Positions 8,287-16,846 of a stretch of 49,274 nt of DNA are shown piece by piece. Position numbers and translations under genes: made by a program. The number at the start of each line of letters is the position of its first letter. The stretch's first letter is position 1. Source of the stretch: an uncultured archaeon (GTDB lineage: Archaea; Altiarchaeota; Altiarchaeia; IMC4; SCGC-AAA252-I15); contig CABMCB010000053.1 of assembly GCA_902384455.1 (NCBI GenBank), forward strand, positions 1-49,274. Direction: 5' to 3'. The notes beneath the pieces were generated by a model that saw only the letters and a program-made list of their open reading frames with translations, did not search any database and was not told the DNA's origin.

Positions 8287-9707
8287 TGTCTGTTGTTTAC
8301 GGCGGCAAGAAGTGCCCCCGCCTTGTTGAGCGTTTCTTCAAATTCCCTTCTTGGGTCGCTGTCGGCCACTATTCCCGCGCCTGCCTGAACAGTCGCCTTT
8401 CCGTTTTCTATCACCACTGTGCGGATTGTTATGGCGGTGTCTATGTTTCCGTCTGCGCTCAGGTATCCTACGGCTCCCGCGTATATTCCCCGCCTTGTGG
8501 GTTCAAGTTCTTCTATGATTTCCATCGCCCTTACCTTGGGCGCTCCGCTCACGGTGCCCGCAGGGAAAATGCTTTGAAGGGCGTCAATTGAGTCTTTACC
8601 TTCTGCAAGCGTCCCTTCGACCTCGCTGACTATGTGCTGAACGTGACTGTATTTTTCAGGCCGCATGAACTTGGTGACTTCGACGCTCCCGTAATCGCAT
8701 ACTCTGCCCAAGTCGTTTCTGCCCAAATCCACGAGCATAACGTGTTCTGCGCACTCCTTCTCGTCGGACAGCATCTCGCGCTCAAGGAGCGCGTCTTCCT
8801 GGCGGGTTTTGCCGCGAGGCCTAGTTCCGGCGATTGGGTAAGTTAGGGCTTTTTTGCCTTCGACCCGCACGAGCATTTCGGGGCTTGCTCCGATTACTTG
8901 GCGGTCGCCGAAGTCAAGAAAGTACATGTAGGGGCTGGGGTTATGCTGCTTTAGGTGGTGGTACACGCGCAGTTGGTCGCCCGAATATTCGGTCGTGAGT
9001 CTTTGGGATAATACTGCCTGAAATATGTCTCCCGCCTTTATGTATTGCTTTGCCTGCCTTACTGACTCCTCGTATTCATGGCGGGTCACGTTTGATTGAG
9101 CCTCGGGTTGCTCTAATGAATTTTCCTGCGATGGGATGCCGGGCAGCTTAGACAGTCTTGATGCTATTTCCATGAGCCGACCGCGGATTTCTTCCTCGTC
9201 GATTTCACGCGGGTCTCCGAAGTGGTTCTCGGTGATATATGCGACCTGCTTTTTGTGGTCGTAAATGATGTTGTTTTTTGCCAGAAGAAAATGGGCGTCA
9301 GGATGATTTAAGTCGTCTTTAGCGCGATTAGGCAGATTGACGTGGTAGCGGACTAAGTCGTAGGCCAAGTATCCGGTGAGGCCGCCTGTGAATCGTGCCA
9401 GAGGTGAGCCGCCTAGTTTGAGGCTTTTTGTTATTGAGCGCAGGGCTTGTAGGGGTTCGCCGGGTATTTTTATGTTTTTGAGTGAGGGCTCTTTTGTCGT
9501 GTATTGCGCCTTTCCGTCTTTGATTTTCAGTTCGGCTGTTGGATTGAATCCTATGAAGCTGTAGCGGGCCATTTTCTCCCCTCCGTCGCTTGATTCCAAG
9601 AGGTATGTTCCGGGTTTTTTCAAAATGGCGTATGCTGCTTCCGGCGGATGTATGGCCACTGTTATGTGGATGGGTGTGATGGTAGTTGCTTCTTTTTTTG
9701 TTTTCAT
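8283..9707 (-). CDS. trpE: Anthranilate synthase component I
   Basis: This 474-residue enzyme turns chorismate into anthranilate with ammonia from TrpG. The C-terminal half carries the chorismate-enzyme signatures: [20 protein letters not shown]-like [35 protein letters not shown] and [21 protein letters not shown] at residues 36-39, with ARYSFIGF after it, is the known tryptophan feedback site, so the enzyme is probably inhibited by tryptophan. It is the first gene of the operon. A TATA box on the minus strand at 9759-9767 would start the transcript about 30 nt before the ATG. No strong ribosome binding site is visible. Confidence 0.97.
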   Translation of the reverse strand: MKTKKEATTITPIHITVAIHPPEAAYAILKKPGTYLLESSDGGEKMARYSFIGFNPTAELKIKDGKAQYTTKEPSLKNIKIPGEPLQALRSITKSLKLGGSPLARFTGGLTGYLAYDLVRYHVNLPNRAKDDLNHPDAHFLLAKNNIIYDHKKQVAYITENHFGDPREIDEEEIRGRLMEIASRLSKLPGIPSQENSLEQPEAQSNVTRHEYEESVRQAKQYIKAGDIFQAVLSQRLTTEYSGDQLRVYHHLKQHNPSPYMYFLDFGDRQVIGASPEMLVRVEGKKALTYPIAGTRPRGKTRQEDALLEREMLSDEKECAEHVMLVDLGRNDLGRVCDYGSVEVTKFMRPEKYSHVQHIVSEVEGTLAEGKDSIDALQSIFPAGTVSGAPKVRAMEIIEELEPTRRGIYAGAVGYLSADGNIDTAITIRTVVIENGKATVQAGAGIVADSDPRREFEETLNKAGALLAAVNNRQ

Positions 9708-9755
9708 CTTGGAGTGCGTTCTTTGCCAAGTATAGGATTACACTAACTAAGAATC

Positions 9756-9796
9756 ATGTATATAAAAATACATTTATGTACAGTTTTATACATAAA
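9756..9796 (-). promoter_or_regulatory. trp operon promoter with two inverted-repeat operator candidates
   Basis: On the minus strand TTTTATATA (9759-9767) is a good archaeal TATA box for trpE. It is embedded in two adjacent inverted repeats. IR1 is ATGTAT-6 nt-ATACAT at 9756-9773 and IR2 is TTTATGTA-8 nt-TACATAAA at 9773-9796; IR2 ends exactly at the stop codon of the ACT-domain regulator. The two share the ATGTA/TACAT arms. A dimeric repressor on IR1 would cover the TATA box. The binding protein is not proven; the neighbouring regulator is the obvious candidate. Confidence 0.6.
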
Positions 9797-10294
9797 TTAT
9801 GCTAAAACAACGACTTCCTTAACGCCCTCAACCTTAAGCACAACATCAATCAAATCTCTTGGCACAGGCTTAGACGTAACAATCAAAAGACGAGCATCAG
9901 TAAACATCGGGTCATCAGCAATAACCTGACGAACAGAAATCCCGGCGTCAGCCACAATACGAGTCACCCCCGCAATAATGCCGGACGCAGAAGCGTCCTT
10001 AGGCACAATCTCAAGAGCCCCATAACCCAAAGCCCCCGCAGCATCCCTCAACAAAGGAGTCGTCGAAATACGAGTAAAAATATCCACCAAAAGAGGCTTC
10101 TTAAGAATCTCCTCAACAGCACCCACAACAACACGCCTATCAACGCCAACCACAGCACCAACCTTCGCATAAGCAAGCTCAACACCACCAGCAAAAAGAC
10201 CGCCATCCGCAGAAACACGTATACCATGACGCAACAAGAACTCGGCCACCTTCAACTGGCCTTTTTTACCGCCAAATTCGCCTTCTAAGTCCAT
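9797..10294 (-). CDS. ACT-domain transcriptional regulator of amino acid metabolism (COG2150-like)
   Basis: This 165-residue protein has an N-terminal winged-helix-like part (KGQLKVAEFLLRHGIRV, then DRRVVVGAVEEIL) and a C-terminal ACT domain from about residue 93 (ASGIIAGVTRIVADAGISVR and TDARLLIVTSKPVP). This is the layout of the archaeal family described as predicted regulators of amino acid metabolism containing an ACT domain. ACT domains bind amino acids. The gene sits directly upstream of trpE on the same strand, with only the operator-like repeats between, so tryptophan-responsive control of the operon is a fair inference. Its own promoter is shared with the divergent pgk. Confidence 0.75.
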   Translation of the reverse strand: MDLEGEFGGKKGQLKVAEFLLRHGIRVSADGGLFAGGVELAYAKVGAVVGVDRRVVVGAVEEILKKPLLVDIFTRISTTPLLRDAAGALGYGALEIVPKDASASGIIAGVTRIVADAGISVRQVIADDPMFTDARLLIVTSKPVPRDLIDVVLKVEGVKEVVVLA

Positions 10295-10373
10295 AACTCA
10301 GCATTTAATATAAAGACTATAAAAGTAGCTATAACACTAAAGAGCCGCAAAAAAAAACTCTGGGTGACTTAAC
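10295..10373. promoter_or_regulatory. Divergent promoters for the ACT regulator and pgk
   Basis: The plus strand has TATA-like stretches (TTTAATATAAAG and CTATAAAAG, about 10308-10325) suited to pgk, and GGGTGA at 10362-10367 is a ribosome binding site six bases before the pgk ATG. The same A/T-rich segment can serve the regulator gene on the minus strand. The A-run AAAAAAAAA near 10350-10358 lies between. No gene is visible here. Confidence 0.5.
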
Positions 10374-11612
10374 ATGCTGGACGGAATACTAACTTTTGAC
10401 GACTACGACTTCAACAATAAGACAGTCCTAATGCGCGTAGACCTAAACGCGCCACTTGACCCCAAAACAGGGGAAATACTAGACGACCGACGCTTCCGCT
10501 CCCACGTACCCACCATCCAAGAACTAATGGACCGCAACGTCAAACTCGTACTCATAGCACACCAAGGACGCCCAGGAGAACCCGACTTCACAACACTCGA
10601 AAAACACACAGCAAAACTCCAAACCCTACTCAAACGCCCAGTCAAATACGTAGACGCCCTCTTCTCGTCAGACGTCGCAGCCAAAGTCCACGCCATGAAA
10701 CCCAAAGACATCATACTGCTGGAGAACGTCCGACTATACAGCGAAGAAGTCCTGCAACGCCCGCCGGACGTCCAAGCAACCACCATATTCTGCAAAAAAC
10801 TGGCGCCAATGTTCGACGTATTCGTAAACGACGCATTCGGCACAGCACATAGAAGCCAACCCTCCATCGTAGGATTCCCCCAACTACTGCCATCAGTAGC
10901 AGGCCGCCTACTTGAACGCGAATACCGCACAATCACCGACTTGCTTAGAAACCCCAAGAAACCGCTCACATTCATCATAGGAGGCGCCAAATCAGACGAC
11001 TCCCTTGCAGTAGTCAAAAAAGCGCTTGAAAACGGAGCAGACAACATACTCATGGGCGGAATAGTCGCCAACATATTCCTTGCCGCAAAAGGATACCGCC
11101 TTGGAGAACCAAACATAGAATTCATACGCGGGAAAAAAGCCATAGACCAGATAGACCTGGCAAAACCCATACTCGACGCCTACGAAGACAAAATACATCT
11201 CCCAGTAGATCTCGCAATAGACGAATACGGCAAACGCGAAGAAATATCCGTCAGCAACCTCCCCACAAACTACAAAATCTGCGACGTAGGACACAAAACA
11301 GTCGAAGAATACGTGAAAATAATCTCCAAAAGCAAGACCATATTCGCCAACGGAGCACTCGGAATATTCGAAGACAAAAAATTCGCCTACGGAACAGAAG
11401 AAATAATCAAAGCAGTCGCCTCAGCAAAAGGATTCAGCGTAATAGGAGGAGGACACACAGTAGCCGCAGCGGAAGGCCTGAAGATTTCCGAGAAAATCAC
11501 CCACGTCAGCAGCGGCGGCAAAGCCTGCATAGACTTGCTGGCAGGATACAAGCTACCGGCCATTGAGACGTTGAAGCAGAGCAAGATGGGCAAGCCCGCG
11601 GATACTGAATAG
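10374..11612 (+). CDS. pgk: Phosphoglycerate kinase
   Basis: This 412-residue archaeal-type kinase transfers phosphate between 1,3-bisphosphoglycerate and ADP. The substrate-binding N-domain shows LMRVDLNAPLD, LIAHQGRPGEPDF and VNDAFGTAHRSQPS. The nucleotide domain shows IIGGAKSDDSLAVV, IFANGALGIFE and VIGGGHTVAAAEG. The start is supported by GGGTGA six bases upstream. Most of the gene uses A- and C-ending codons, in sharp contrast to neighbouring genes on the same strand. With eno at 14051 it serves lower glycolysis or gluconeogenesis. Confidence 0.97.
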   Translation: MLDGILTFDDYDFNNKTVLMRVDLNAPLDPKTGEILDDRRFRSHVPTIQELMDRNVKLVLIAHQGRPGEPDFTTLEKHTAKLQTLLKRPVKYVDALFSSDVAAKVHAMKPKDIILLENVRLYSEEVLQRPPDVQATTIFCKKLAPMFDVFVNDAFGTAHRSQPSIVGFPQLLPSVAGRLLEREYRTITDLLRNPKKPLTFIIGGAKSDDSLAVVKKALENGADNILMGGIVANIFLAAKGYRLGEPNIEFIRGKKAIDQIDLAKPILDAYEDKIHLPVDLAIDEYGKREEISVSNLPTNYKICDVGHKTVEEYVKIISKSKTIFANGALGIFEDKKFAYGTEEIIKAVASAKGFSVIGGGHTVAAAEGLKISEKITHVSSGGKACIDLLAGYKLPAIETLKQSKMGKPADTE

Positions 11613-11637
11613 ACATATTTGTTTAAAATCAGACTCT

Positions 11638-12123
11638 TCACGGCAGGATTCCGGCCAGAGACATGCATACGACTATTGTCGATGACACGAAAACCGCCGG
11701 CAGGTAAGGATACGCATCGTCGCTCCCAAAGTGCTTGAGTATAGGCGACAAAAGCTCCCCCACGACAGCCAAAAATATGAAATAAGCACCGGCCGAAACC
11801 GGCGGCAATGCGGCGGCAGTCGCCGCGGCGGCGGCCACGTCCATTGGTGCAATCGACAATAGACGAATAGTTAACGCAAGAGACGAAAACGCAAGTATCA
11901 GAATCCATTTCACTATGAAGGAGATGGGCAAAAGTTCTCCGGCGAATAGAAAATACGCGTCAAGAGAAAGCAGCACCGCGACTGCGGCAACCCACACTTC
12001 CGCGAAATCGGATTGGGCTGCCATCCTCCTCAAATCGGATAGCGCCGCCACGCAGTAGCTGCCTGCGAGGAAAATCAGGGCGTAATTTTGATATATCGAG
12101 ATATGGTAGGGAAAAAGACTCAT
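11638..12123 (-). CDS. Polytopic membrane protein, possibly prepilin-peptidase-like (A24)
   Basis: From the ATG at 12123 this is a 161-residue protein with about five hydrophobic segments. Asp30, in SDLRRM after the first membrane helix, and Asp95, in IAPMDVAAAAA, sit where the two catalytic Asp of A24 aspartic peptidases (SDLR and GxxD) normally lie, which suggests a preflagellin/prepilin peptidase relative. The GG before the second Asp is missing, so the match is weak. I chose 12123 because a TATA-like stretch at about 12144-12157 on the minus strand is about 26 nt upstream; an ATG at 12147 would add 8 residues. The gene converges on pgk. Confidence 0.6.
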   Translation of the reverse strand: MSLFPYHISIYQNYALIFLAGSYCVAALSDLRRMAAQSDFAEVWVAAVAVLLSLDAYFLFAGELLPISFIVKWILILAFSSLALTIRLLSIAPMDVAAAAATAAALPPVSAGAYFIFLAVVGELLSPILKHFGSDDAYPYLPAVFVSSTIVVCMSLAGILP

Positions 12124-12178
12124 CGTTTTTAAAAGGGAATGAGACATAATATATTGGGGAGGGGAATGGGGTGTCTGT

Positions 12179-13135
12179 ATGGACACCACAAGTATTTCAC
12201 CAACCATCCACCTTACACCCACCCTTGTTAAGGCGGCTTCTATAGCAGTTGTAGGCGCTGTTGCTGTGTATTACGGCTACAAAAAGAGACAATCTGTTGT
12301 TGACGTGCTTCACGTCCACGTGGATCCGAAGACCAAGAAAATAGCACTTGGGATACGCAACAACAAAGCAGAAAATTTGTTCGTCCACGGCAGCCTAAGG
12401 ATAGTCCGGGAACGAAAGGAAACCGGCGAAGACGCAAGGGAGGCCGCGTTCAGCGAGCTTAAGCTTCCGGTTCACTTCGGCGCTGCAACGACGGTGCAGG
12501 TGGGGTACGACCTTATTGCCGAAGATGGCAGGCCGAGTACTCTGGGGGGTTTGAGCGTCAATAACCTTACTTATCCTCTGCCTCCTGACGTTGATTTGAC
12601 TGGGGGGGAGAATGTGCGCGCCTTCGTCTTCTACGGTGAGGACCCGGAGGACATGAGCCGCTGCATAGACGTGACGCTGCCGTTGAACCTGCGCAATCTG
12701 GGAGGGGGAGGAATCCAAGCCGCCCAACAGAACCTCGCATTCGTGTGCGCAGGTGGAATGTGCGTGGGCGAAAAAGACAGCAGGCAACATTACTACTTAA
12801 GGGACGTAGGCAAGCAGAACCAGTTTTACATCAAATCAAATAACAGAGAAACAATAGCGTGCGCCCGCTCACTTGACGAACTGCACAACTACCTGCTTTC
12901 GACGCCGGCAAACGTCTTCGCATTCCACGCCCCCTCGTACGACTTCAGCAACTGGGTAAACAGCGTAATCGGCGACAAAGAACTGGCAAACCAAATATCA
13001 AAAATAGAGCACGACGGAGGCCTAAACGCCAGAGCGAAAACCATCGAAGCATTGGGAAGCAGAGTCCGCGAACTAAAGGCCGCCGCACCGGTCGGAGCAA
13101 GCCTGAGGCCGTACAAATACAAGTTCCGCCGCTGA
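12179..13135 (+). CDS. Membrane-anchored protein with a C-terminal DUF5752-like domain
   Basis: This is a 318-residue protein of unknown function. A single hydrophobic segment at about residues 15-34 is followed by a beta-rich region (VDVLHVHVDPKTKKIALGI), a Gly-rich link near 175, and a C-terminal domain from about residue 205. That domain (YYLRDVGKQNQFYIK, ARSLDELHNYLLS, FAFHAPSYDFSNWVNSVIGD) resembles the DUF5752 family as I remember it, including the DFSNW and GDKELA features and the helical tail. GGGGTG at 12168-12173 is a fair ribosome binding site. It shares a short divergent promoter region with the gene at 11638-12123. Confidence 0.65.
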   Translation: MDTTSISPTIHLTPTLVKAASIAVVGAVAVYYGYKKRQSVVDVLHVHVDPKTKKIALGIRNNKAENLFVHGSLRIVRERKETGEDAREAAFSELKLPVHFGAATTVQVGYDLIAEDGRPSTLGGLSVNNLTYPLPPDVDLTGGENVRAFVFYGEDPEDMSRCIDVTLPLNLRNLGGGGIQAAQQNLAFVCAGGMCVGEKDSRQHYYLRDVGKQNQFYIKSNNRETIACARSLDELHNYLLSTPANVFAFHAPSYDFSNWVNSVIGDKELANQISKIEHDGGLNARAKTIEALGSRVRELKAAAPVGASLRPYKYKFRR

Positions 13136-13170
13136 TTGCTTTTATTTTCCCTCGCTGTAAGGCATATGAA

Positions 13171-13866
13171 ATGAACTACATCAAGCAGATTGCGTTAGGG
13201 CAGAAAATAGACCCCCGCTTCCACTCCAGATTCACCCGATTCAGCCGAGGAACATTCGACGGGCCAATCGCCACCCTAACAGTTGGCAAGACCGCCAAAG
13301 TAGTCGCATCCTACGACTACGTCACTATGCTTGGCGGAATACTGATGGGCGCATCCAAAGGCCCAACTTCGGTAACGGGCGTAGTGACAGCCAAAGAAGA
13401 ACTTAAGCCCATATTCAAAGAGCTGGGAATTCCGGCGACACACAAAAAAAGCGGAGGACTCTTCACTGCAGAAATCAAGGATGCTTTGGAGGCCGAACAT
13501 CTTTCTAGCCTTTACAGGGAAGTTCCGCATGCGTTCGTGATGCTTTCTTTTTCGTCTGGCGCGGGGAAGATTGCGACTAAGAAGAAGCTGCCTAAGCCTG
13601 GCGGCAAGGTTGAGGCCGATTTTGTTAAGGCTGATTTCAATCTCAACGAGCTCCCTATTGTTCTTGACGAGATATTTTTTGGCGCTGAAAAAGGCGTTAA
13701 GAAGGCTACTGTCTCGAATGCGTACGTCATAACGGAGTTCGTGGTTCCCGACGGCGTCACAGACCCCGCCAAAATAAGGATTGACGCCTTGCGCAAGGGA
13801 GTTGTGAAACGCACTCTTGAGGCGGACGGTAAAACTAAGACTGCGGAGTTTCCTTTCGCAGTCTGA
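13171..13866 (+). CDS. Conserved-looking hypothetical protein
   Basis: A soluble 231-residue protein I do not recognise. It has no signal peptide or membrane segment. The sequence alternates likely strands and helices (ATLTVGKTAKVVASYDYVTM, TSVTGVVTAKEEL, VPHAFVMLSFSSGAG) and ends with a strand-rich section. The ATG at 13171 is preceded by TTTTATTTT at 13139-13147, about 26 nt upstream, so the mRNA is probably leaderless. Codon choice changes from A/C-ending to G/T-ending near 13480, inside the gene. Confidence 0.7.
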   Translation: MNYIKQIALGQKIDPRFHSRFTRFSRGTFDGPIATLTVGKTAKVVASYDYVTMLGGILMGASKGPTSVTGVVTAKEELKPIFKELGIPATHKKSGGLFTAEIKDALEAEHLSSLYREVPHAFVMLSFSSGAGKIATKKKLPKPGGKVEADFVKADFNLNELPIVLDEIFFGAEKGVKKATVSNAYVITEFVVPDGVTDPAKIRIDALRKGVVKRTLEADGKTKTAEFPFAV

Positions 13867-14050
13867 ACCCCGCGATTGTAGCCCCCCTGTAACTCCCTGC
13901 CTCATTGATTGACCGATTGGTCTTCTGCTCTCAGCTTAGAGTGACCCAAAAAGGGGGCGATAAAGAAGGGGGAACTGTTTGTTAAAAACACGGCCGTTTT
14001 TTAGTGGCCTCTCATATACCTAACTTACGTTTTCACATTGGGTGGCTTAA
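13867..14050. promoter_or_regulatory. Intergenic region and eno promoter
   Basis: This 184-nt stretch holds no open frame that I can support. A TATA-like CATATAC at 14013-14019 and GGTGG at 14041-14045, five bases before the ATG, serve eno. An imperfect inverted repeat centred on ACGGCCGT, flanked by A- and T-runs, lies at about 13984-14003. It could end transcription from upstream or act as a regulator site. Confidence 0.4.
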
Positions 14051-15343
14051 ATGAGTGACAGCATTATTAAGGCGGTCGTTGCTCGCGAAGTCTTAGACAG
14101 CCGCGGCAACCCCACGGTAGAAGCAGAACTGACGACAAACGCAGGCGTGTTTCGCGCAATAGTCCCTTCCGGAGCATCAACCGGAACCCATGAAGCAGTT
14201 GAGTTGCGTGACGGCGACAAAAGCCGCTACGGCGGGAAAGGCGTGCTTAATGCTGTGGGCAACGTGAACAAAGTCATTGCCGCCAAAGTTGTGGGAATGG
14301 ATGTTCTTGACCAGCGGGGCCTTGACAATGTGCTTATCGGCCTGGATGGCACCCCGAACAAGGGGAAATTGGGCGCTAACGCCATTTTAGCCGTCAGCAT
14401 GGCTGCGACTAAGGCGGCGGCCGTGTCTAAGGGAGTCCCTTTGTATGCTCACATAGCAAGGATTTCCCAGAGCAAGGGCGTTGTTCTTCCTGTGCCGCAG
14501 TTGAACGTCATAAACGGCGGAAAGCACGCCGGCCTGGAAAACGACATCCAAGAAAACATGTTCATGCCAATTGGAGCAAAATCTTTCAGCGAAGGCCTTC
14601 GCGCAGGAGCCGAGACTTACCACGTCCTAAAGAAGATTCTGAAAGCGAAGTACGGCGCAGGCGCAATAGGACTTGGAGACGAAGGCGGATTCGCCCCGCC
14701 CATTAAGACCCCGCAAGAGCGCCTTGACACACTGGTGAAGGCCATTGATGAGGCGGGCTACACGGGCGTCATAAGCTTGGCTTTGGACTCCGCAAGCAGC
14801 GAGTTCTACTACAAGGACAAGGGAAAGTATAATGTGAGCGGCAAGGAGTATTCTTCCGCTGAGCTCGTGGACTTCTACGCTGATTTGGTTTCGACTTACC
14901 CTGTCGTCAGCATCGAGGACGGTATGGCTGAGGATGACTGGGAGGGTTGGGTTCTTTTGAACAAGAAGCTTGGAGGCAAGATTCAGCTTACAGGCGACGA
15001 CCTCCTAGTGACTAACGTGGAGCGCATTAAGACGGCGATACAAAAGAAGGCCGCAAACAGCGTTTTGATTAAGGTTAATCAGATTGGGAGTGTCAGCGAG
15101 AGCATTGACGCCGTTCAGATGACTCAGAAGCAGGGTTGGACTGCGACAGTAAGCCACAGAAGCGGTGAGACGGAAGACGCCTTCATCGCAGACTTCGCCG
15201 TGGGCGTGGATGCGGGTCAGCTTAAGACTGGTGCGCCGGCTAGAAGCGAGCGCCTGGCTAAATACAACCAGCTTTTGAGGATTGAGCAGGAGTTGGGCGG
15301 TAAGGCGGTTTATGCCGGAAGGAACTTCAGGAAGCTTAAGTAG
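14051..15343 (+). CDS. eno: Enolase
   Basis: This 430-residue enzyme interconverts 2-phosphoglycerate and phosphoenolpyruvate. The loop [17 protein letters not shown], the metal ligands in [25 protein letters not shown] and [10 protein letters not shown], the base Lys in [13 protein letters not shown], and the motif [18 protein letters not shown] are all present. In archaea eno often lies between rpoK and rps2. Here it stands apart, about 4 kb away, with its own promoter. Confidence 0.98.
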   Translation: MSDSIIKAVVAREVLDSRGNPTVEAELTTNAGVFRAIVPSGASTGTHEAVELRDGDKSRYGGKGVLNAVGNVNKVIAAKVVGMDVLDQRGLDNVLIGLDGTPNKGKLGANAILAVSMAATKAAAVSKGVPLYAHIARISQSKGVVLPVPQLNVINGGKHAGLENDIQENMFMPIGAKSFSEGLRAGAETYHVLKKILKAKYGAGAIGLGDEGGFAPPIKTPQERLDTLVKAIDEAGYTGVISLALDSASSEFYYKDKGKYNVSGKEYSSAELVDFYADLVSTYPVVSIEDGMAEDDWEGWVLLNKKLGGKIQLTGDDLLVTNVERIKTAIQKKAANSVLIKVNQIGSVSESIDAVQMTQKQGWTATVSHRSGETEDAFIADFAVGVDAGQLKTGAPARSERLAKYNQLLRIEQELGGKAVYAGRNFRKLK

Positions 15344-15398
15344 GCGGATTTTGTGGGTGCGATAGGTATTTAACACTGAAAATGCTATTGAGGGTGAA

Positions 15399-15776
15399 AT
15401 GGAGATAAAGAAAGTTCATAAGGTCCTCATAGGTTTTGCTGTAGTTGTTGTTGCGGTAGTTGCCGTTCTTTCCGTGCTGTCGTCAAGCAAAAAAAGCCAG
15501 GACAGCGTAAATTTTTTTTACGGAGAAACATGTCCGCACTGCAAGGCCGTTGAGCAGTTCATAGCAGACAACAACATTAATGCGACTTTAAACATTATTG
15601 GGAAGGAAGTCTCTTCAAACAGAGACAACCTGGCTGAAATGTCTAGTTATGCGCGCAAATGCGGGCTTAGCGGCGATACTCTTGAAGTGCCTTTTGTGGC
15701 TGCAAACGGCAGATGCTACATGGGCGAGGAGGAGGTCACCTCTTTTTTCAGGAGCAAAATAAACCAAACTAAATGA
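15399..15776 (+). CDS. Membrane-anchored thioredoxin/glutaredoxin-like protein
   Basis: A 125-residue protein with an uncleaved N-terminal anchor (residues 8-28) and a small thioredoxin fold outside the cytoplasm. Cys45 and Cys48 form the CPHC active site in FFYGETCPHCKA. EVPFVAA holds the likely cis-Pro that faces it. A third and fourth Cys occur in RKCG and GRCYMG. Its stop overlaps the next gene by 4 nt (ATGA), and that gene carries its own CPVC pair. Disulfide exchange at the cell surface is the likely role. A TATA-like TATTTAA at 15367-15373 suggests a leaderless start. Confidence 0.8.
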   Translation: MEIKKVHKVLIGFAVVVVAVVAVLSVLSSSKKSQDSVNFFYGETCPHCKAVEQFIADNNINATLNIIGKEVSSNRDNLAEMSSYARKCGLSGDTLEVPFVAANGRCYMGEEEVTSFFRSKINQTK

Positions 15777-16276
15777 AAAAAATATTTTCATTTGTGTTTT
15801 TTTTCCTGGCCGCACCAACCGCCTCGGCAGTCTGTCCCGTATGCACCGTCGCAATTGGCGGGGGAGTTGGGATACTTAGGGTTTGGGGGGTAGACGACCT
15901 GCTTACGGGCATATGGGTCGGCGGACTATTGCTTTCAAGCTCTTTTTGGCTTGTGGACTGGCTGAGGAAAAAGAAACATCCCTTCAAGCACATGTACATC
16001 ATCACCACCGCCTTGATGTACGCAATAGCCTTACTTCCTTTGTACTACACCGGGTTCATAGGGAGAAACGTTCACAGCCAGATTTTGGGGATAGACCGCC
16101 TCCTTACCGGAACAGCCTTCGGCACAGCAGTCTTTATGGCGGCGCTCGTCTTCGACATGTACCTTAGAGGCATTAACGACGGGAAAGTTGCGTTTCCATA
16201 CCAGAAAGTAATCCTGCCAGTATCCTTTTTAGCGATAACGACCGTCATTATTTACTTCATCGGCACGATTATCTAG
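15773..16276 (+). CDS. Integral membrane protein with lumenal CPVC motif
   Basis: A 167-residue protein with a signal-like start (MKKIFSFVFFFLAAPTASA), directly followed by VCPVCTVAIGGGVGI, then four or so membrane helices. I recall this CPVCT membrane family from candidate-phyla bacteria and DPANN archaea, where its function is not known. The CxxC just outside the first helix, next to a CPHC thioredoxin-like gene, suggests it passes electrons or disulfides across the membrane. It is translationally coupled to its upstream partner (4-nt overlap). Confidence 0.75.
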   Translation: MKKIFSFVFFFLAAPTASAVCPVCTVAIGGGVGILRVWGVDDLLTGIWVGGLLLSSSFWLVDWLRKKKHPFKHMYIITTALMYAIALLPLYYTGFIGRNVHSQILGIDRLLTGTAFGTAVFMAALVFDMYLRGINDGKVAFPYQKVILPVSFLAITTVIIYFIGTII

Positions 16277-16285
16277 GTGACAAAA

Positions 16286-16846
16286 ATGAGCAAAGAGGAA
16301 GACATCAACAAGCTAATAGAAAAAGCGACGAAGACGGCCAAAGACAATAAACTCGACCTTTCCGCGGACGAGGACCTAAGCATCGGCATAATGAACCTCA
16401 TTAGCATAGAAGAACACCTCTTTTTCACAGCCCAAAAAACAGGTAAAGACGAATACTACCTTCTGCTTAAGGAAACCAGAGAGATGAGGAAGGGGCTGCT
16501 TAAGGAAATCGTAAAAGACTATGAAGGCGAAGTCTGGTGCATAAGCAAGCACCTTCTTGCAGCCAGCATGCGCCTGATGGAGGTTGGAACTAAGGAACTT
16601 GGCAAAGGCAACGACCAAAAAGCCAAAGAACTCTTTTCTAAGGCATACGACCTCTACACAATGTTCTGGGGCATCAACCTAAAGATGCTCGACGGCAAAG
16701 GCGTTGACAAAAAACAGGTCATCAAGGAGTCCGTGAAGGAAAACTACCTTACCGCAGCCGTCGCGCCCGACGAAGAGAAGAAGCCCGCATTCCTCTCCAA
16801 AATGCGTGAAGCACTCACCAAGGCGATAGACTGCTGCAAAGAATAG
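16286..16846 (+). CDS. Helical protein of the CPVC-module neighbourhood, function unknown
   Basis: A soluble, almost wholly helical protein of 186 residues. AGGTGA at 16275-16280 fixes the ATG at 16286 rather than a GTG at 16277 that lies inside the ribosome binding site. The core DLSIGIMNLISIEEHLFFTA, YYLLLKETREMRKGLLKEI and GEVWCISKHLLAASMRLMEV looks conserved and is linked in my memory to the same CPVC membrane genes in other small genomes. A buried Cys (in VWCISKH) and a terminal CC pair may bind metal or take part in thiol exchange. It starts 9 nt after its upstream neighbour. Confidence 0.7.
   Translation: MSKEEDINKLIEKATKTAKDNKLDLSADEDLSIGIMNLISIEEHLFFTAQKTGKDEYYLLLKETREMRKGLLKEIVKDYEGEVWCISKHLLAASMRLMEVGTKELGKGNDQKAKELFSKAYDLYTMFWGINLKMLDGKGVDKKQVIKESVKENYLTAAVAPDEEKKPAFLSKMREALTKAIDCCKE

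Noticed and set aside
9328-9729. Minus-strand frame starting [11 protein letters not shown] just upstream of trpE, possible leader peptide
   Set aside because: It runs 130 codons over trpE in another frame with no Trp codons near its start, so it does not look like an attenuator peptide.
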